Positions 7,363 through 16,977 of a DNA stretch of 64,000 nucleotides are shown here, one piece after another; the stretch's first letter is position 1, and each line of letters opens with the position of its first letter. Both the position numbers and the translations under genes were made by a program. The stretch is from VRUE01 sp963728835 (GTDB lineage: Bacteria; Actinomycetota; Thermoleophilia; Solirubrobacterales; 70-9). The notes beneath the pieces were generated by a model. The model saw only the letters and a program-made list of their open reading frames with translations, ran no database searches and was not told the DNA's origin. The stretch covers positions 310,001 through 374,000 of the forward strand of contig CAVSKZ010000002.1 in the NCBI GenBank assembly GCA_963728835.1. The letters are read 5' to 3'.

Positions 7363-8088
7363 CTACTTGGTGCCGATCACGTCGACGCCCGCTCCGGACA
7401 CCGTCGCTCCGCTGCCTGCGGTGCAGTCCAGTTCCGCCAGCAGGACGGAGAACGTGTGCGGGGTGGCGGCAGCCGGGGCGAACAGCGACATCGGGCTGAA
7501 CGAGCCCGAGAACTGCGAGAACTCCATCCTGTGGGCCGCCTGGGCGCCGGTGAGGTCTTCGACCAGCCCCAGCCCGATGATGTCCTTGGATTTGCTCGGG
7601 ATGCCGGGCGTCGGGGCGTCGAGCAGCAGCAGGGCCACGGCCTGACGCGGCGCGGCGCAACCCGCGTCGAAGGTCACGTCGAGCGCGCCGTTGAACTGGA
7701 CGTCTTCGCCGGCGTTCTGCGTGAAGGTGGGGTTGCCGAACTGGTAGGGCCCTTCGACGAACGGAGCCGACCCGCCGCGGACCTCCGCGACGACCTGCGA
7801 GAACGGCGTGCTCGCCGCGTCGATGTCGGCGCCGGTGACGGAGCCGTCGCCGATCTTCGAGCTGTTGACCGCTCCGTTCCTGATCTTGGCCCGGGTGACC
7901 GCGTTCTTCTTGAGCTTCGCCGCGGTCACGGCGTTCTTCTTGAGCTTGGCGGCCGTGACCGAGCCGCTCTTGAGTTCGTTGCTGCCGATTTTCTTCGCGG
8001 CGACGGCGGTGGCGCCGCCGAGCACGAGGAAGACGGCGATCGAGGACATCACGTTTGCGTACGTGAGTCGCTTGCGGAGCTTCGTCAA
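7363..8088 (-). CDS. secreted/surface protein with decapeptide A-V-T repeats (copy 1)
   Basis: After a basic start (LRKRLTYANVMSS) comes one hydrophobic segment (IAVFLVLGGATAVAA). Five decapeptide units follow, for example GSVTAAKLKK, NAVTAAKLKK, NAVTRAKIRN and GAVNSSKIGD. The rest (about 140 residues) is a beta-rich, Ser/Gly/Ala domain with two widely spaced Cys. The repeat resembles trimeric beta-helical repeats of phage fibres, and such proteins are numerous in Solirubrobacterales; the function is unknown. I choose the TTG at 8088 because AAGGAGAG lies just upstream and the product then matches its neighbour copy; an in-frame ATG at 8145 would add a 19-residue basic tail. Confidence 0.75.
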   Translation of the reverse strand: MTKLRKRLTYANVMSSIAVFLVLGGATAVAAKKIGSNELKSGSVTAAKLKKNAVTAAKLKKNAVTRAKIRNGAVNSSKIGDGSVTGADIDAASTPFSQVVAEVRGGSAPFVEGPYQFGNPTFTQNAGEDVQFNGALDVTFDAGCAAPRQAVALLLLDAPTPGIPSKSKDIIGLGLVEDLTGAQAAHRMEFSQFSGSFSPMSLFAPAAATPHTFSVLLAELDCTAGSGATVSGAGVDVIGTK

Positions 8089-8148
8089 GGGTCTCTCCTT
8101 TTTCTTGGCTGAAGGACCCGACTTGCTTCGCGCCGGCGGCGCCAAGTC

Positions 8149-8856
8149 CTACTTGGCGCGAGTGACTGCGATCGCCACCGAGACGGTCGAGCCTTCGGTG
8201 CAGTCCGTGTCGCCCACCAGCTCGATCGAGATGCCCTGGGGAACGCCCGGACTGGTCATGCCTAGAGGGGCAGTCGCGCCCGTTACCGGCCGCAGCCCGC
8301 TGGGGTCTTCGGGCGTCGGTTCGAAGGCGCTGACGGAGAGGGAGCCCTTGCCCACTTCGAACGCGTTGCCGTTGACAAAGGGACGCACTTCGGGGACGCA
8401 GGGCGCGACCCCGCTCGCGCCGAGGTCGTTCCCCCTCACCTCGATGCTGAGAAAGTCGACCACGCCGGGCTGAGGCGTGAAACTGGTCGTCCCGGTGAGG
8501 GGAATCGCCACAGCAGTCGCCCCGTCGGCTGCAACCGGCCCCCCGCTTGCGGTCCCGATCACGTTCGTCCCCGTCGCGATCTTGCCGAAGTCGACCGCCC
8601 CGGCGGCGATCTTCGCCGCGTCGACCGCGCCGTCCCTGATCTTCACCGACGTAACCGCGTTCTTCTTGATCTTGCGGTTGGTCACCGCGTTCGCCTTGAT
8701 CTTCAGCGTGGTGACGGCATTCGCCTTCAGCTGCCTGGGACCGACGCTGTGCCTGGGCACCTTCGCCGCGATCGCCGTGGCGCCGCCGATGACGAGGAAG
8801 ACGGCGATCGTCGACATCACGTTGGCGTAGCTGAGCCGGGCGCGTATCCGCTTCAC
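8149..8856 (-). CDS. secreted/surface protein with decapeptide A-V-T repeats (copy 2)
   Basis: A 235-residue paralogue of the adjacent gene. It has basic MKRIRARLSYANVMST, a hydrophobic helix IAVFLVIGGATAIAA, then decapeptides such as NAVTTLKIKA, NAVTNRKIKK, NAVTSVKIRD and GAVDAAKIAA. The C-terminal domain is beta-rich with one Cys pair (GVAPCVPEV and DTDCTEGS), which may form a disulfide outside the cell. The start is GTG at 8856 behind AAGGAGG, a strong ribosome site. It is 60 bp upstream of copy 1 and on the same strand, so they are probably co-transcribed. The two copies share the N-terminal 60 residues but not the C-terminal domains, as expected for modular surface proteins. Confidence 0.78.
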   Translation of the reverse strand: MKRIRARLSYANVMSTIAVFLVIGGATAIAAKVPRHSVGPRQLKANAVTTLKIKANAVTNRKIKKNAVTSVKIRDGAVDAAKIAAGAVDFGKIATGTNVIGTASGGPVAADGATAVAIPLTGTTSFTPQPGVVDFLSIEVRGNDLGASGVAPCVPEVRPFVNGNAFEVGKGSLSVSAFEPTPEDPSGLRPVTGATAPLGMTSPGVPQGISIELVGDTDCTEGSTVSVAIAVTRAK

Positions 8857-8934
8857 GAAGCCTCCTTGCTGACGGGAAGAGGGTGATCGGGAAGGATGGC
8901 ATGGTCGCCCTCTCGGCGACCGGGATCGCCTACG

Positions 8935-9999
8935 TCAGCCGCGCCGCTCGGCCTCGTCGGCCGCCTCGGCCAGGCGCTCGACCAGGCGGGCGAACTCTTC
9001 GATGCCGGGGTCGACCTTGCCGTACTGGCCGGCCGCGTAGCGGGCGTAGACGCCCTCGAGGATGATCGCCAGCTTCCAGTAGCCGAGGGCGACGAAGAAG
9101 TCGAGCTGGGAGAGGTCGCGGCCGGAGCGCTCGGCGTAGCGGGCCACGAGCTCTTCGCGGCTGGGGAAGCCCGGCGCCAGGCTCGCCGGCTGGCCGAGGG
9201 CGACCAGCTCGTCGCCCGGCTCGGGCCAGTAGACCATCAGCAGGCCGACGTCGGCGAGCGGGTCGCCGAGGGTGCAGAGCTCCCAGTCGACGACCGCGGC
9301 GACCTCGCCGGCAGGCGTCAGGATCATGTTGTCGAGGCGGTAGTCGCCGTGGACGATCGTTGCCGGTCCCTGCTCGGGGATCCGCGCCGCAAGCCGCTCG
9401 TGAACCGCGTCGACCGCGTCCAGCTCGCGCGTCTTCGACTTCTCCCACTGGCCGTGCCAGCGGTGCAGCTGGCGGGCGACGTAGTCCTCCTTGCGGCCCA
9501 GGTCGCCCAGTCCGACCGCATCGGGGTCGACGGCGTGGATCTCGACCAGCGTGTCGAGGGCGCGCTCGCCGATCGCCCGCCGGTCGGCCGGCTCGGGGAA
9601 GGCCTCGGCCTCCGCCAGGCCGCGCAGGATCGGGCCCTCGACGAACTCCATCACGTAGAACGGCGCGCCGTTGACGCTCTCCTCCTCGCAGAGTCCGGCG
9701 ACCGGCGCCACCGGCACGGCGCTCGGCGCAAGGGCCGAGACGACCCTGTGCTCGCGAGCCATGTCGTGGGCCGAGCCGAGCCGCTTGCCCAGCGGCGGCC
9801 GGCGCAGCGCCCAGCGCCCGGCTGCGGCGTCGCGCACGCCGTAGGTCAGGTTCGAGTGCCCCCCCGAGATCCGCTCGAAGGAGAGCGGCAGCCGGGCGGA
9901 CGGAACGTGCTCGGCGAACCAGGCTTCGACGCCCTCCCTGTCGATGCCCTGCGGGGCCTCGGCGGTGCCGTCGGCCGTGCCTGTAGCCTCGTCGCCCAT
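8935..9999 (-). CDS. APH-like phosphotransferase family protein
   Basis: 354 residues with the aminoglycoside-phosphotransferase/choline-kinase fold: glycine-rich ISGGHSNLTYGV near residue 45, catalytic IVHGDYRLDNMIL and metal-binding VVDWELCTLGDPLADVG. This subgroup (HGDYRxDN, DWE) resembles the kinase half of ACAD10/11. ACAD10/11-type kinases phosphorylate 4-hydroxyacyl-CoA so that it can enter beta-oxidation; applying that here is inference, supported loosely by the acyl-CoA dehydrogenase at 6037. I start at the ATG at 9999 (MGDEATGTADG); the frame is open further upstream but lacks family sequence there. Its 5' end overlaps the possible starts of the divergent histidine kinase. Confidence 0.85.
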   Translation of the reverse strand: MGDEATGTADGTAEAPQGIDREGVEAWFAEHVPSARLPLSFERISGGHSNLTYGVRDAAAGRWALRRPPLGKRLGSAHDMAREHRVVSALAPSAVPVAPVAGLCEEESVNGAPFYVMEFVEGPILRGLAEAEAFPEPADRRAIGERALDTLVEIHAVDPDAVGLGDLGRKEDYVARQLHRWHGQWEKSKTRELDAVDAVHERLAARIPEQGPATIVHGDYRLDNMILTPAGEVAAVVDWELCTLGDPLADVGLLMVYWPEPGDELVALGQPASLAPGFPSREELVARYAERSGRDLSQLDFFVALGYWKLAIILEGVYARYAAGQYGKVDPGIEEFARLVERLAEAADEAERRG

Positions 10000-11254
10000 A
10001 GCCGCGCAAGCATATTCCCGACGCCGATTCCGCCTCAGCCCGTCGGTCGCCAACCGGCTGACGATCGGCTTCGCGATCGCCTTCGCGGTGCTCACCGGCC
10101 TCGCCGTGATCGGCGTCGCCCGCTTCCTCCAGCAGCGCCAGGACTTCGAGGACGCCACCGCGCGCTCCTACCAGGTGGAGATCGCCGCTCGCAATCGGCT
10201 GGCCGAAGGGGCGCCCCGGGGGCCGGCGAGCGCTGAGATCGTCGCCCAGAAGCAGCGCCGCCAGCAGCTGCGCGACGAGATCGACGGCGAGACCCGCGAC
10301 ACCGCACTGCTGGTCGGTGCAGGCCTGATCGCCGGCCTGACCGGCGCGGCGCTGCTCTTCACCGGCCTGATCTCCACGATGCGGCGGCCGCTGGAGGAGC
10401 TGGTCGACGCCTCCGGCCGCCTCGCCGGCGGGGACCTCGATACACGGGTCAAGGTCGGCGGGCTCTCGGAGACGGCCGCCCTCGGCGAAGCCTTCAACGA
10501 GATGGCAGGCGAGCTTCAGCGGCGCGCCGGCGAGCGGGACCAGCTGGAAACGATGAAGGACGAGTTCGTGCTCACCGCCTCGCACGAGCTGCGCAGCCCG
10601 CTCACCTCGGTCCAGGGATTCGCCGAGCTCCTGATGCTGGAGCGCGACAAGCTCAGCCCCGCGCAGGCCGACACGGTCGAGATCATCCTCGACAACACGC
10701 GCCACCTGGTGCGGCTGCTCAACGACCTGCTCGACCTGGCGCGCAGCGACGCGGGTCGCCTGACGATCAAACCGTCGCCGACCGACGTCGCCTCGCTGAT
10801 CGAGGATGCGGTGCGCACGATGCGCAGCCAGACCGAAGCGCGGGGGCAGTCGCTGGGTCAGCAGGTCGACCCGGGCCTGCCCCAGGTAAACGTCGACCGC
10901 GACCGGATCCGCCAGGTCCTGGTCAACCTGCTCACGAACGCGCACGAGTACAGTCCCGACCGCGCGTCGATCGAGGTCACGGCCATCCACCGAAACGGGG
11001 GAGTGGAGATGGCCGTCCGCGACGACGGGCCCGGCATGCCAGCGGACCAGCTCGAGCACATATTCGATCGCTTCACGCGGGGCGACGCGGGCCTGACCCA
11101 GCACGTCGGCGGCACCGGTCTCGGCCTGGCGATCTCCAAGTCGCTGGTCGAGCTGCACGGAGGGACGATCGAGGCCGAATCGAGGCCGGGACTCGGCTCC
11201 ACCTTCCGGGTTCGATTGCCGGCGGCTGACACTGTGAGCGAGGTTGCCCAATGA
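9944..11254 (+). CDS. sensor histidine kinase
   Basis: The domain order is: TM1 about residues 38-60, an extracytoplasmic loop of about 60 residues, TM2 120-143, HAMP 145-195, HisKA with H-box TASHELRSPL (phospho-His 214), and HATPase with N-box LLTNAHEYSPD, G1 VRDDGPGMP and G2 HVGGTGLGLAISKSL. It should autophosphorylate and pass phosphate to the receiver encoded by the overlapping gene at 11251 (ATGA overlap). The start is uncertain. The only ATG/GTG codons before TM1 (9944, 9965 and 9977) lie inside the divergent APH gene, so either the 5' ends overlap or an indel hides the true start. Confidence 0.85.
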   Translation: MPCGASAVPSAVPVASSPIAAQAYSRRRFRLSPSVANRLTIGFAIAFAVLTGLAVIGVARFLQQRQDFEDATARSYQVEIAARNRLAEGAPRGPASAEIVAQKQRRQQLRDEIDGETRDTALLVGAGLIAGLTGAALLFTGLISTMRRPLEELVDASGRLAGGDLDTRVKVGGLSETAALGEAFNEMAGELQRRAGERDQLETMKDEFVLTASHELRSPLTSVQGFAELLMLERDKLSPAQADTVEIILDNTRHLVRLLNDLLDLARSDAGRLTIKPSPTDVASLIEDAVRTMRSQTEARGQSLGQQVDPGLPQVNVDRDRIRQVLVNLLTNAHEYSPDRASIEVTAIHRNGGVEMAVRDDGPGMPADQLEHIFDRFTRGDAGLTQHVGGTGLGLAISKSLVELHGGTIEAESRPGLGSTFRVRLPAADTVSEVAQ

Positions 11255-11616
11255 CCCGGGTCCTGATCGCCGATGACTCGGAGACGATCCTGCTGCTCCT
11301 GCGGACGCGGCTGGAGATGGAGGGCTATGAGGTGCTAACCGCAGCCGACGGCGTCGAGGTGATCGAGGCGCTGCAGGCCGCCACCCCCAGCCCCGACATC
11401 CTCCTGCTCGACGCGATGATGCCGCGCAAATCCGGCATCGACGCCCTGCGCGAGCTGCGCGCCGACGGAGTCGAGACCCCGGTCCTCATAGTCAGCGCCC
11501 ACCAGGACCAGATGGACGCAGGTGCCGCGAACGACGTCGAGGTCAGCGGCTACGTCACGAAGCCGATCGACTTCGAGGCGCTCTTCGCCCGCATCGCCGA
11601 GCTGACGCAGGCGTAG
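11251..11616 (+). CDS. single-domain response regulator (receiver only)
   Basis: 121 residues forming one CheY-like receiver. The acidic pair is in VLIADDSE (residues 4-11), the phospho-acceptor Asp in ILLLDAMMPRKSG, the conserved Ser in VLIVSAHQ, and Lys in GYVTKPIDFE. No output domain follows, so the signal is passed by protein contact or to another kinase. Its start overlaps the histidine kinase stop by 4 bp (ATGA), so the two are translationally coupled and are the obvious partners. It ends 8 bp from the convergent helicase gene. Confidence 0.92.
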   Translation: MTRVLIADDSETILLLLRTRLEMEGYEVLTAADGVEVIEALQAATPSPDILLLDAMMPRKSGIDALRELRADGVETPVLIVSAHQDQMDAGAANDVEVSGYVTKPIDFEALFARIAELTQA

Positions 11617-11623
11617 GGACTGC

Positions 11624-13084
11624 CTAGTTCCGGGCGATCTCCAGCCGGATCTCTTTGCCTTTGAGCTTCGTCCCGTCGAGGAACTCCACGGTGCGCTCCG
11701 CCTTCTCCGGGGAGACCCGGACGAAGGAGAAGCGATGCAGGACGCTGACGTCGTGGATCTCCTCGTCGGAGAGGACGGCCCCCTCGCGCAGCGCCCAGCG
11801 GAGGTCGTCTTCTGTTATGCCGCTGCGCTCGCCGCGGTTGACGAAGAGCTTGACCGGGCCGTCCGATGCCTCGCCGTCCTCTTTGGCCCCGTTGGCCTCG
11901 GCGGGCTTCGCGGCGGCCGGCTTTGACTCGCTGCGCTCGCGGCGCCGCGGGCGGGGAGCGTGCTCGAGGCGCTCCTCGGGCGTTTCCCACTCGCCGATCG
12001 TGGTCTTGACGTCGCGCTCGATGCGGCCGATCTCGTCGCGCTGGGCGGGGGTGACGAGGGTGATCGCGCGGCCGGTCCGCCCGACTCGCCCTGTCCGCCC
12101 GATGCGGTGCACGTAGACCTCCGAGGAGGCCGGCACGTCGAAGTTGATCACGTGGGTGACGTGCTCGATGTCGAGGCCGCGAGCGGCGATGTCGGTGGCC
12201 ACCAGCAGCCGCACCCGGTGGTCCTTGAAGGCGATCATCACGCCGTCGCGGGAGCCCTGGCTCATATCGCCGTGCAGCGCCTTCACGTCGAGGCCCTTGT
12301 CCTTCAGCGCCTTCTCCAGCCGCGAGGCGCCGATTTTGGTGCGGCAGAAGATGATCGCCTGCTCGGGTTCCTCCACCCGCAGCAGCTCGACCAGGCGTGA
12401 GGTCTTCTCTTTGGCCCCAACCTCGACGTAGGCCTGGGCGATCGCGTCGACAGTCAGCGTCTTGGGGGTGATCCGGATCGTCGTCGGGTCGTACATGTAG
12501 CTCTCGGCCAGCCGCTTGATCGGCGGCGGCATCGTCGCCGAGAAGAGCGCCGTCTGGCGCCCGCTCGGGCACATCCGCAGGATCTTCTCGACGTCCTCGA
12601 TGAAGCCGAGGTCGAGCATCTCGTCGGCCTCGTCGAGGACGACGTAGCGGGCCGCCGTCAGGACGAGCGAGCGGCGGCTCATCAGGTCCATCATCCGCCC
12701 CACGGTGGCGACGACGACGTGGGCGCCGGAGCGCAGCTGGGACTGCTGGGATTTGATCGGGGCGCCGCCGAAGACGGCGACGATCTCGACGTCGAGATGC
12801 TCGGCGTAGGCGCGCAGCGCCTGCGTCACCTGGATGCAGAGCTCGCGGGTCGGCGTCAGCACGACCGCCTGAACCTCGTCGACGCCGGGGTCGACGTACT
12901 GCAGCAGCGGCAACCCGAAGGCGGCGGTCTTGCCGGTGCCGGTCTGCGCCTGCCCGATCACGTCGTGGCCGCCGAGCAGCTCCGGGATCGCCTCCTCCTG
13001 GATCGGCGTCGGGTCCTCGAAGCCGAGCTCGTCGATGGCCTGCTGGATCTGCGGCGAGAGGCCGAGCTCGCGGAAGGCAGTCAT
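11624..13084 (-). CDS. DEAD-box RNA helicase with DbpA-type RNA-binding domain
   Basis: 486 residues. Motifs run in order: Q motif region (PTPIQEEAIP), I AQTGTGKTAA, Ia PTRELCIQV, II VLDEADEMLD, III SATMPP, IV AIIFCRTK, V ATDIAARGLD and VI HRIGRTGRVGRTG. A charged linker (about residues 375-410, RPRRRERSESKPAAAKP) leads to a C-terminal DbpA-like domain (KLFVNRGERSGITEDDLRWA, ending RLEIARN), which in DeaD/CsdA-type enzymes binds structured RNA. Roles in ribosome assembly or RNA decay at low temperature are typical for the family. Its ATG overlaps the stop of the upstream quinone oxidoreductase gene by 4 bp. Confidence 0.93.
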   Translation of the reverse strand: MTAFRELGLSPQIQQAIDELGFEDPTPIQEEAIPELLGGHDVIGQAQTGTGKTAAFGLPLLQYVDPGVDEVQAVVLTPTRELCIQVTQALRAYAEHLDVEIVAVFGGAPIKSQQSQLRSGAHVVVATVGRMMDLMSRRSLVLTAARYVVLDEADEMLDLGFIEDVEKILRMCPSGRQTALFSATMPPPIKRLAESYMYDPTTIRITPKTLTVDAIAQAYVEVGAKEKTSRLVELLRVEEPEQAIIFCRTKIGASRLEKALKDKGLDVKALHGDMSQGSRDGVMIAFKDHRVRLLVATDIAARGLDIEHVTHVINFDVPASSEVYVHRIGRTGRVGRTGRAITLVTPAQRDEIGRIERDVKTTIGEWETPEERLEHAPRPRRRERSESKPAAAKPAEANGAKEDGEASDGPVKLFVNRGERSGITEDDLRWALREGAVLSDEEIHDVSVLHRFSFVRVSPEKAERTVEFLDGTKLKGKEIRLEIARN

Positions 13085-14040
13085 CGGCTTGGGTCCAGGA
13101 GGAGCTTGCCGGCGGTGCGGCGGGCGATCAGGTCTTCGTGGGCACGGGCGGCCTCCGAGAGCGGGTAGACGTCGCCGACGGTGACCTCGAGCTCGCCGGA
13201 GGCGACCGCGCCGAGAAGCTCGCCGATCATCGGCGCGAGGAGCTCGCGACGAGCCAGGAGGTGGACGAGCCAGAAGCCGATCACCGCCTTGGAGCCGCGC
13301 AGCAGCGCCCCGGTGGAGACCTCGCGCTGCTCGCGCGAGGCGATCCCGAAGACGACCATCCGCCCCATCGGGGCGAGGACGCCGAGCTCGGCGTCGAAAG
13401 CGTCGCCGCCGCTCATGTGCAGGACCGCGTCGACGCGCTCGCCGCCGTTGGCCTCGCGGATCGCCGCGCCGAGGTCCTGCGAGCGCGAATCGACGGTGGC
13501 GTCGGCGCCGAGTCGCCCGACCAGCGCCCGCTTCTCCTCGCTGGAGGCGAGGCCGATCACCTTCGCGCCGGCCCGCTTGCCCAGCTGCACCGCAAGGCTG
13601 CCGGTGCCCCCGGCCGCGGCCTCGACCACCAGGGTCTCGCCCGGCTCGATCCGGGCGCAGCGCTGCACCAGCGCCGCCGCGGTCAGGCCCTGCAAGAGCA
13701 GCGCCGCCGCCTGGTCGTCGTCGACCTCGTCGGGAACGGGAATCAGCAGCGCCTCCGGCACCGCCACCTTCTCCGCATAGCCGCCGCTGCCCAGCAGGGC
13801 CGCGACCCGCCGCCCGTCGGCCGTCCGCCCGCTGACCTCGGCCCCGGGGATCAGCGGCAGCGACTGCTCCGCCAGATAGTCGTTGCGAGTCGCATGCGTA
13901 TCCGCAAAGTTGATCCCGCTCCGCGCGACCTCGACGACGACCATCCCATCCCCAGCCACAGGATCATCGACCTCGACGTGCCGCAGCACCTCAGGTCCGC
14001 CGAACTCCTCTATCTGAACCGCCTTCACGGCAGCGAGCAT
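13081..14040 (-). CDS. zinc-independent quinone oxidoreductase (MDR superfamily)
   Basis: About 319 residues of the NADPH:quinone reductase branch of medium-chain dehydrogenases: MKAVQIEEFGGPEVL-type N-terminus, SGINFADTHATRNDY, LPLIPGAEVSG, and nucleotide-binding VEAAAGGTGSLAVQLGKR. No structural or catalytic zinc Cys cluster is present, as expected for this branch. It likely reduces quinones or enones using NADPH. The ATG at 14040 is four codons before a GTG (14028) that would give the more usual VKAVQIEEF start. Neither has a clear ribosome site, so the start is open. The stop overlaps the helicase start. Confidence 0.9.
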   Translation of the reverse strand: MLAAVKAVQIEEFGGPEVLRHVEVDDPVAGDGMVVVEVARSGINFADTHATRNDYLAEQSLPLIPGAEVSGRTADGRRVAALLGSGGYAEKVAVPEALLIPVPDEVDDDQAAALLLQGLTAAALVQRCARIEPGETLVVEAAAGGTGSLAVQLGKRAGAKVIGLASSEEKRALVGRLGADATVDSRSQDLGAAIREANGGERVDAVLHMSGGDAFDAELGVLAPMGRMVVFGIASREQREVSTGALLRGSKAVIGFWLVHLLARRELLAPMIGELLGAVASGELEVTVGDVYPLSEAARAHEDLIARRTAGKLLLDPSR

Positions 14041-14081
14041 ATTCGCGACGGGGCCCGCGCGCCGCTAACCTCCGCCGCCGA

Positions 14082-15008
<927 letters not shown>

Positions 15009-15095
15009 CGCCGTTCAGTTCTCCGGAACGCAACAGGCGGGGCAGGCCAAGCTGCGATACTGGGCGCTCCAGTTGAAACGGCTCGAGGAGGGGTG

Positions 15096-16496
15096 ATGGC
15101 CACCGAGCAGCAGATCAGAGACGCAGCCGCCGACGGAGCCGCCACCACCGGCTCAGAGTCCCTCACGGTCACCGACAACCGCACCGGCAAGACCTACGAG
15201 TTGCCGATCGAGGACGGCACGGTGCGGGCGATGGACCTGCGACAGATCAAGGCCGACCCCGACGAATTCGGGATGATGGCCTACGACCCGGCCTTCACCA
15301 ACACCGCCGCCTGCCGCTCGGCGATCACCTACATCGACGGCGAGGCCGGCGTGCTCGAACACCGCGGCTACTCGATCGAGCAGCTTTGCGAGCGCTCCAC
15401 CTTCCTCGAGGTCGCCTACCTGCTGATCTTCGGCGAGCTGCCGACGGGGCCGCAGCTGGATCGCTGGACCTACGACATCACCCACCACACCTTCGTCCAC
15501 GAGGATCTCAAGCACTTCTTCGAGGGCTTCCGCTACGACGCCCACCCGATGGGGATGCTGCTCGCCGGGGTCGGCGCGCTCTCCACCTTCTACCCGGACG
15601 CAAAGGACATCGACGATCCGGAGCAGCGCTACATGGCGGCGGTGCGGCTGATCGCCAAGGTGCCCACCCTGGCCGCCTTCTCCTACCGGCACAACATGGG
15701 GCTGCCCTACGTCTACCCCGAAAACGACCTCAACTTCGCCGAGAACTTCCTCTCGATGATGTTCAAGAAGACGGAAATGAAGCACGTGCCGAAGGAGAGC
15801 CTCTCGAAGGCGCTCGACGTGCTCTTCATCCTCCACGCCGACCACGAACAGAACTGCTCGACCAGCGCCGTGCGCAGCGTCGGCTCCTCCGACGTCGACC
15901 CCTACTCGGCGGTGGCGGCCGGCGTGGCGGCGCTCTACGGACCGTTGCACGGCGGCGCCAACGAGGCGGTGCTGCGGATGCTGCGCGAGATCGAGACGGT
16001 CGAGAACATCCCCGCCTTCCTCGAGAAGGTGAAGGCGCGGGAGGCGAAGCTGATGGGCTTCGGCCACCGCGTCTACAAGAACTACGACCCGCGGGCGCGG
16101 ATCATCCAGCAGCACATGGACGAGGTCTTCGAGGCCACCGAGTACAACTCGCTGGTCGAGATCGCACGCGAGCTGGAGAAACGCGCGCTCGACGACGAGT
16201 ACTTCACCTCGCGCAAGCTCTACCCGAACGTCGACTTCTACTCCGGGATCATCTACGAGGCGCTCGAGATCCCGACCGAGATGTTCACCGTGATCTTCGC
16301 CATACCGCGCACGGCCGGCTGGGTCGCCCAGTGGATGGAGATGAACGACGACCCCGAGCAGAAGATCTCGCGGCCGCGGCAGATCTACACCGGCGAGCGG
16401 GGGCGCGGCTACGTCGAGCTCGAGCGTCGTGAGGGCCCCGAAAAGATCGTCGGGCCGCCGGCGCGCAGGCCCAAGCGGCCGCGGCGGGGGGCGTAA
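15096..16496 (+). CDS. gltA: citrate synthase
   Basis: 466 residues of type II-like citrate synthase: ITYIDGEAGVLEHRGYSIEQL, FILHADHEQNCSTS (catalytic His region), GPLHGGANEAVLRML (second catalytic His) and MGFGHRVYKNYDPRA, followed by NVDFYSGIIY (catalytic Asp). It condenses acetyl-CoA with oxaloacetate, the first TCA step; aconitase and a Kgd-type 2-oxoglutarate enzyme are in the same window. The Cys-free N-terminus (EQQIRDAAADGAATTGSES) is an extension before the fold. ATG 15096 lies behind GAGGAGGGG; an in-frame GTG one codon earlier is also possible. A long inverted repeat follows within 20 bp of the stop. Confidence 0.96.
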   Translation: MATEQQIRDAAADGAATTGSESLTVTDNRTGKTYELPIEDGTVRAMDLRQIKADPDEFGMMAYDPAFTNTAACRSAITYIDGEAGVLEHRGYSIEQLCERSTFLEVAYLLIFGELPTGPQLDRWTYDITHHTFVHEDLKHFFEGFRYDAHPMGMLLAGVGALSTFYPDAKDIDDPEQRYMAAVRLIAKVPTLAAFSYRHNMGLPYVYPENDLNFAENFLSMMFKKTEMKHVPKESLSKALDVLFILHADHEQNCSTSAVRSVGSSDVDPYSAVAAGVAALYGPLHGGANEAVLRMLREIETVENIPAFLEKVKAREAKLMGFGHRVYKNYDPRARIIQQHMDEVFEATEYNSLVEIARELEKRALDDEYFTSRKLYPNVDFYSGIIYEALEIPTEMFTVIFAIPRTAGWVAQWMEMNDDPEQKISRPRQIYTGERGRGYVELERREGPEKIVGPPARRPKRPRRGA

Positions 16497-16513
16497 CACG
16501 AAGGGTTAGGTCC

Positions 16514-16603
16514 CCGGTCCTCCTCCCACGAGACCGTCCGTCTTGCAGTGCCATTGGCTGCGGAAGCGGGTCGCTCCCACAGCCTCCGTGGGAGGAGGAC
16601 CGG
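16514..16603. repeat. long inverted repeat downstream of gltA
   Basis: Perfect 17-bp arms CCGGTCCTCCTCCCACG (16514-16530) and its complement (16587-16603) enclose 56 nt that contain a weaker GGCTG...CAGCC hairpin. Outside the arms the pairing continues imperfectly (CGAAGGG on the left, CCCTTTCG on the right). It lies 18 bp after the gltA stop and just before a co-directional small gene, so it could terminate gltA transcription or be a mobile palindrome. Confidence 0.6.
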
Positions 16604-16628
16604 AGCCCCTTTCGTATCCTGCGCCCCC

Positions 16629-16976
16629 TTGGGCGCGTGGAAGCTGACGATTCGGGATGGTTCCGATGTTTCTCACCTGAGCTTTGAGGAGCTTGGGGAG
16701 GCTGTGGCGGAGATGAGGCGGCGGGCGTTGGCTATTCGGGCCGAGGGGCCGGTGAAGGCGGTGTCCTCGCTGAGGGACTTTGCGCCGGAGGATCAGGTTC
16801 GGGCTCGGTTGCAGCTGAGCGGGAAGGGGTGGCTGCGCAAGCCCGTGGCCGGGGTCGACGTGCGGGGGGACGGGACGTTCATGCCGTTCCGGGGCGGGAT
16901 GCGGCGCGAAGAGCTCGACCCGAGTGGGCACGACACGCCGTTCGACCTCGTGCGCGAGACTCTGGAATCGACCTAG
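16629..16976 (+). CDS. small protein, unknown function
   Basis: About 115 residues if TTG at 16629 is used (MGAWKLTIRDGSDVSHLSF). The frame continues upstream to 16548 through the inverted repeat without protein-like sequence, so a start after the repeat is preferred. The body has a helix FEELGEAVAEMRRRALAIRA, then RDFAPEDQVRARLQLSGKG, and a glycine-rich end (DVRGDGTFMPFRGGM). I do not recognise it. It has no membrane segment or Cys. The next gene is 49 bp downstream with a perfect 11-bp inverted repeat between. Base use (many GGG and CGG codons) differs slightly from gltA. Confidence 0.55.
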   Translation: MGAWKLTIRDGSDVSHLSFEELGEAVAEMRRRALAIRAEGPVKAVSSLRDFAPEDQVRARLQLSGKGWLRKPVAGVDVRGDGTFMPFRGGMRREELDPSGHDTPFDLVRETLEST

Positions 16977-16977
16977 A

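Noticed and set aside
7363..8856. Decapeptide repeats as CRISPR or tandem DNA repeats
   Set aside because: The repetition is at protein level with varied codons, and no regular spacer-repeat DNA structure exists.
8930..11251. Long minus-strand open frame of about 770 codons
   Set aside because: It is antisense to the histidine kinase in one half and a shifted frame of the APH-like gene in the other. Composition (His/Arg/Gly/Pro-rich, no motifs) is typical of GC-driven shadow frames.
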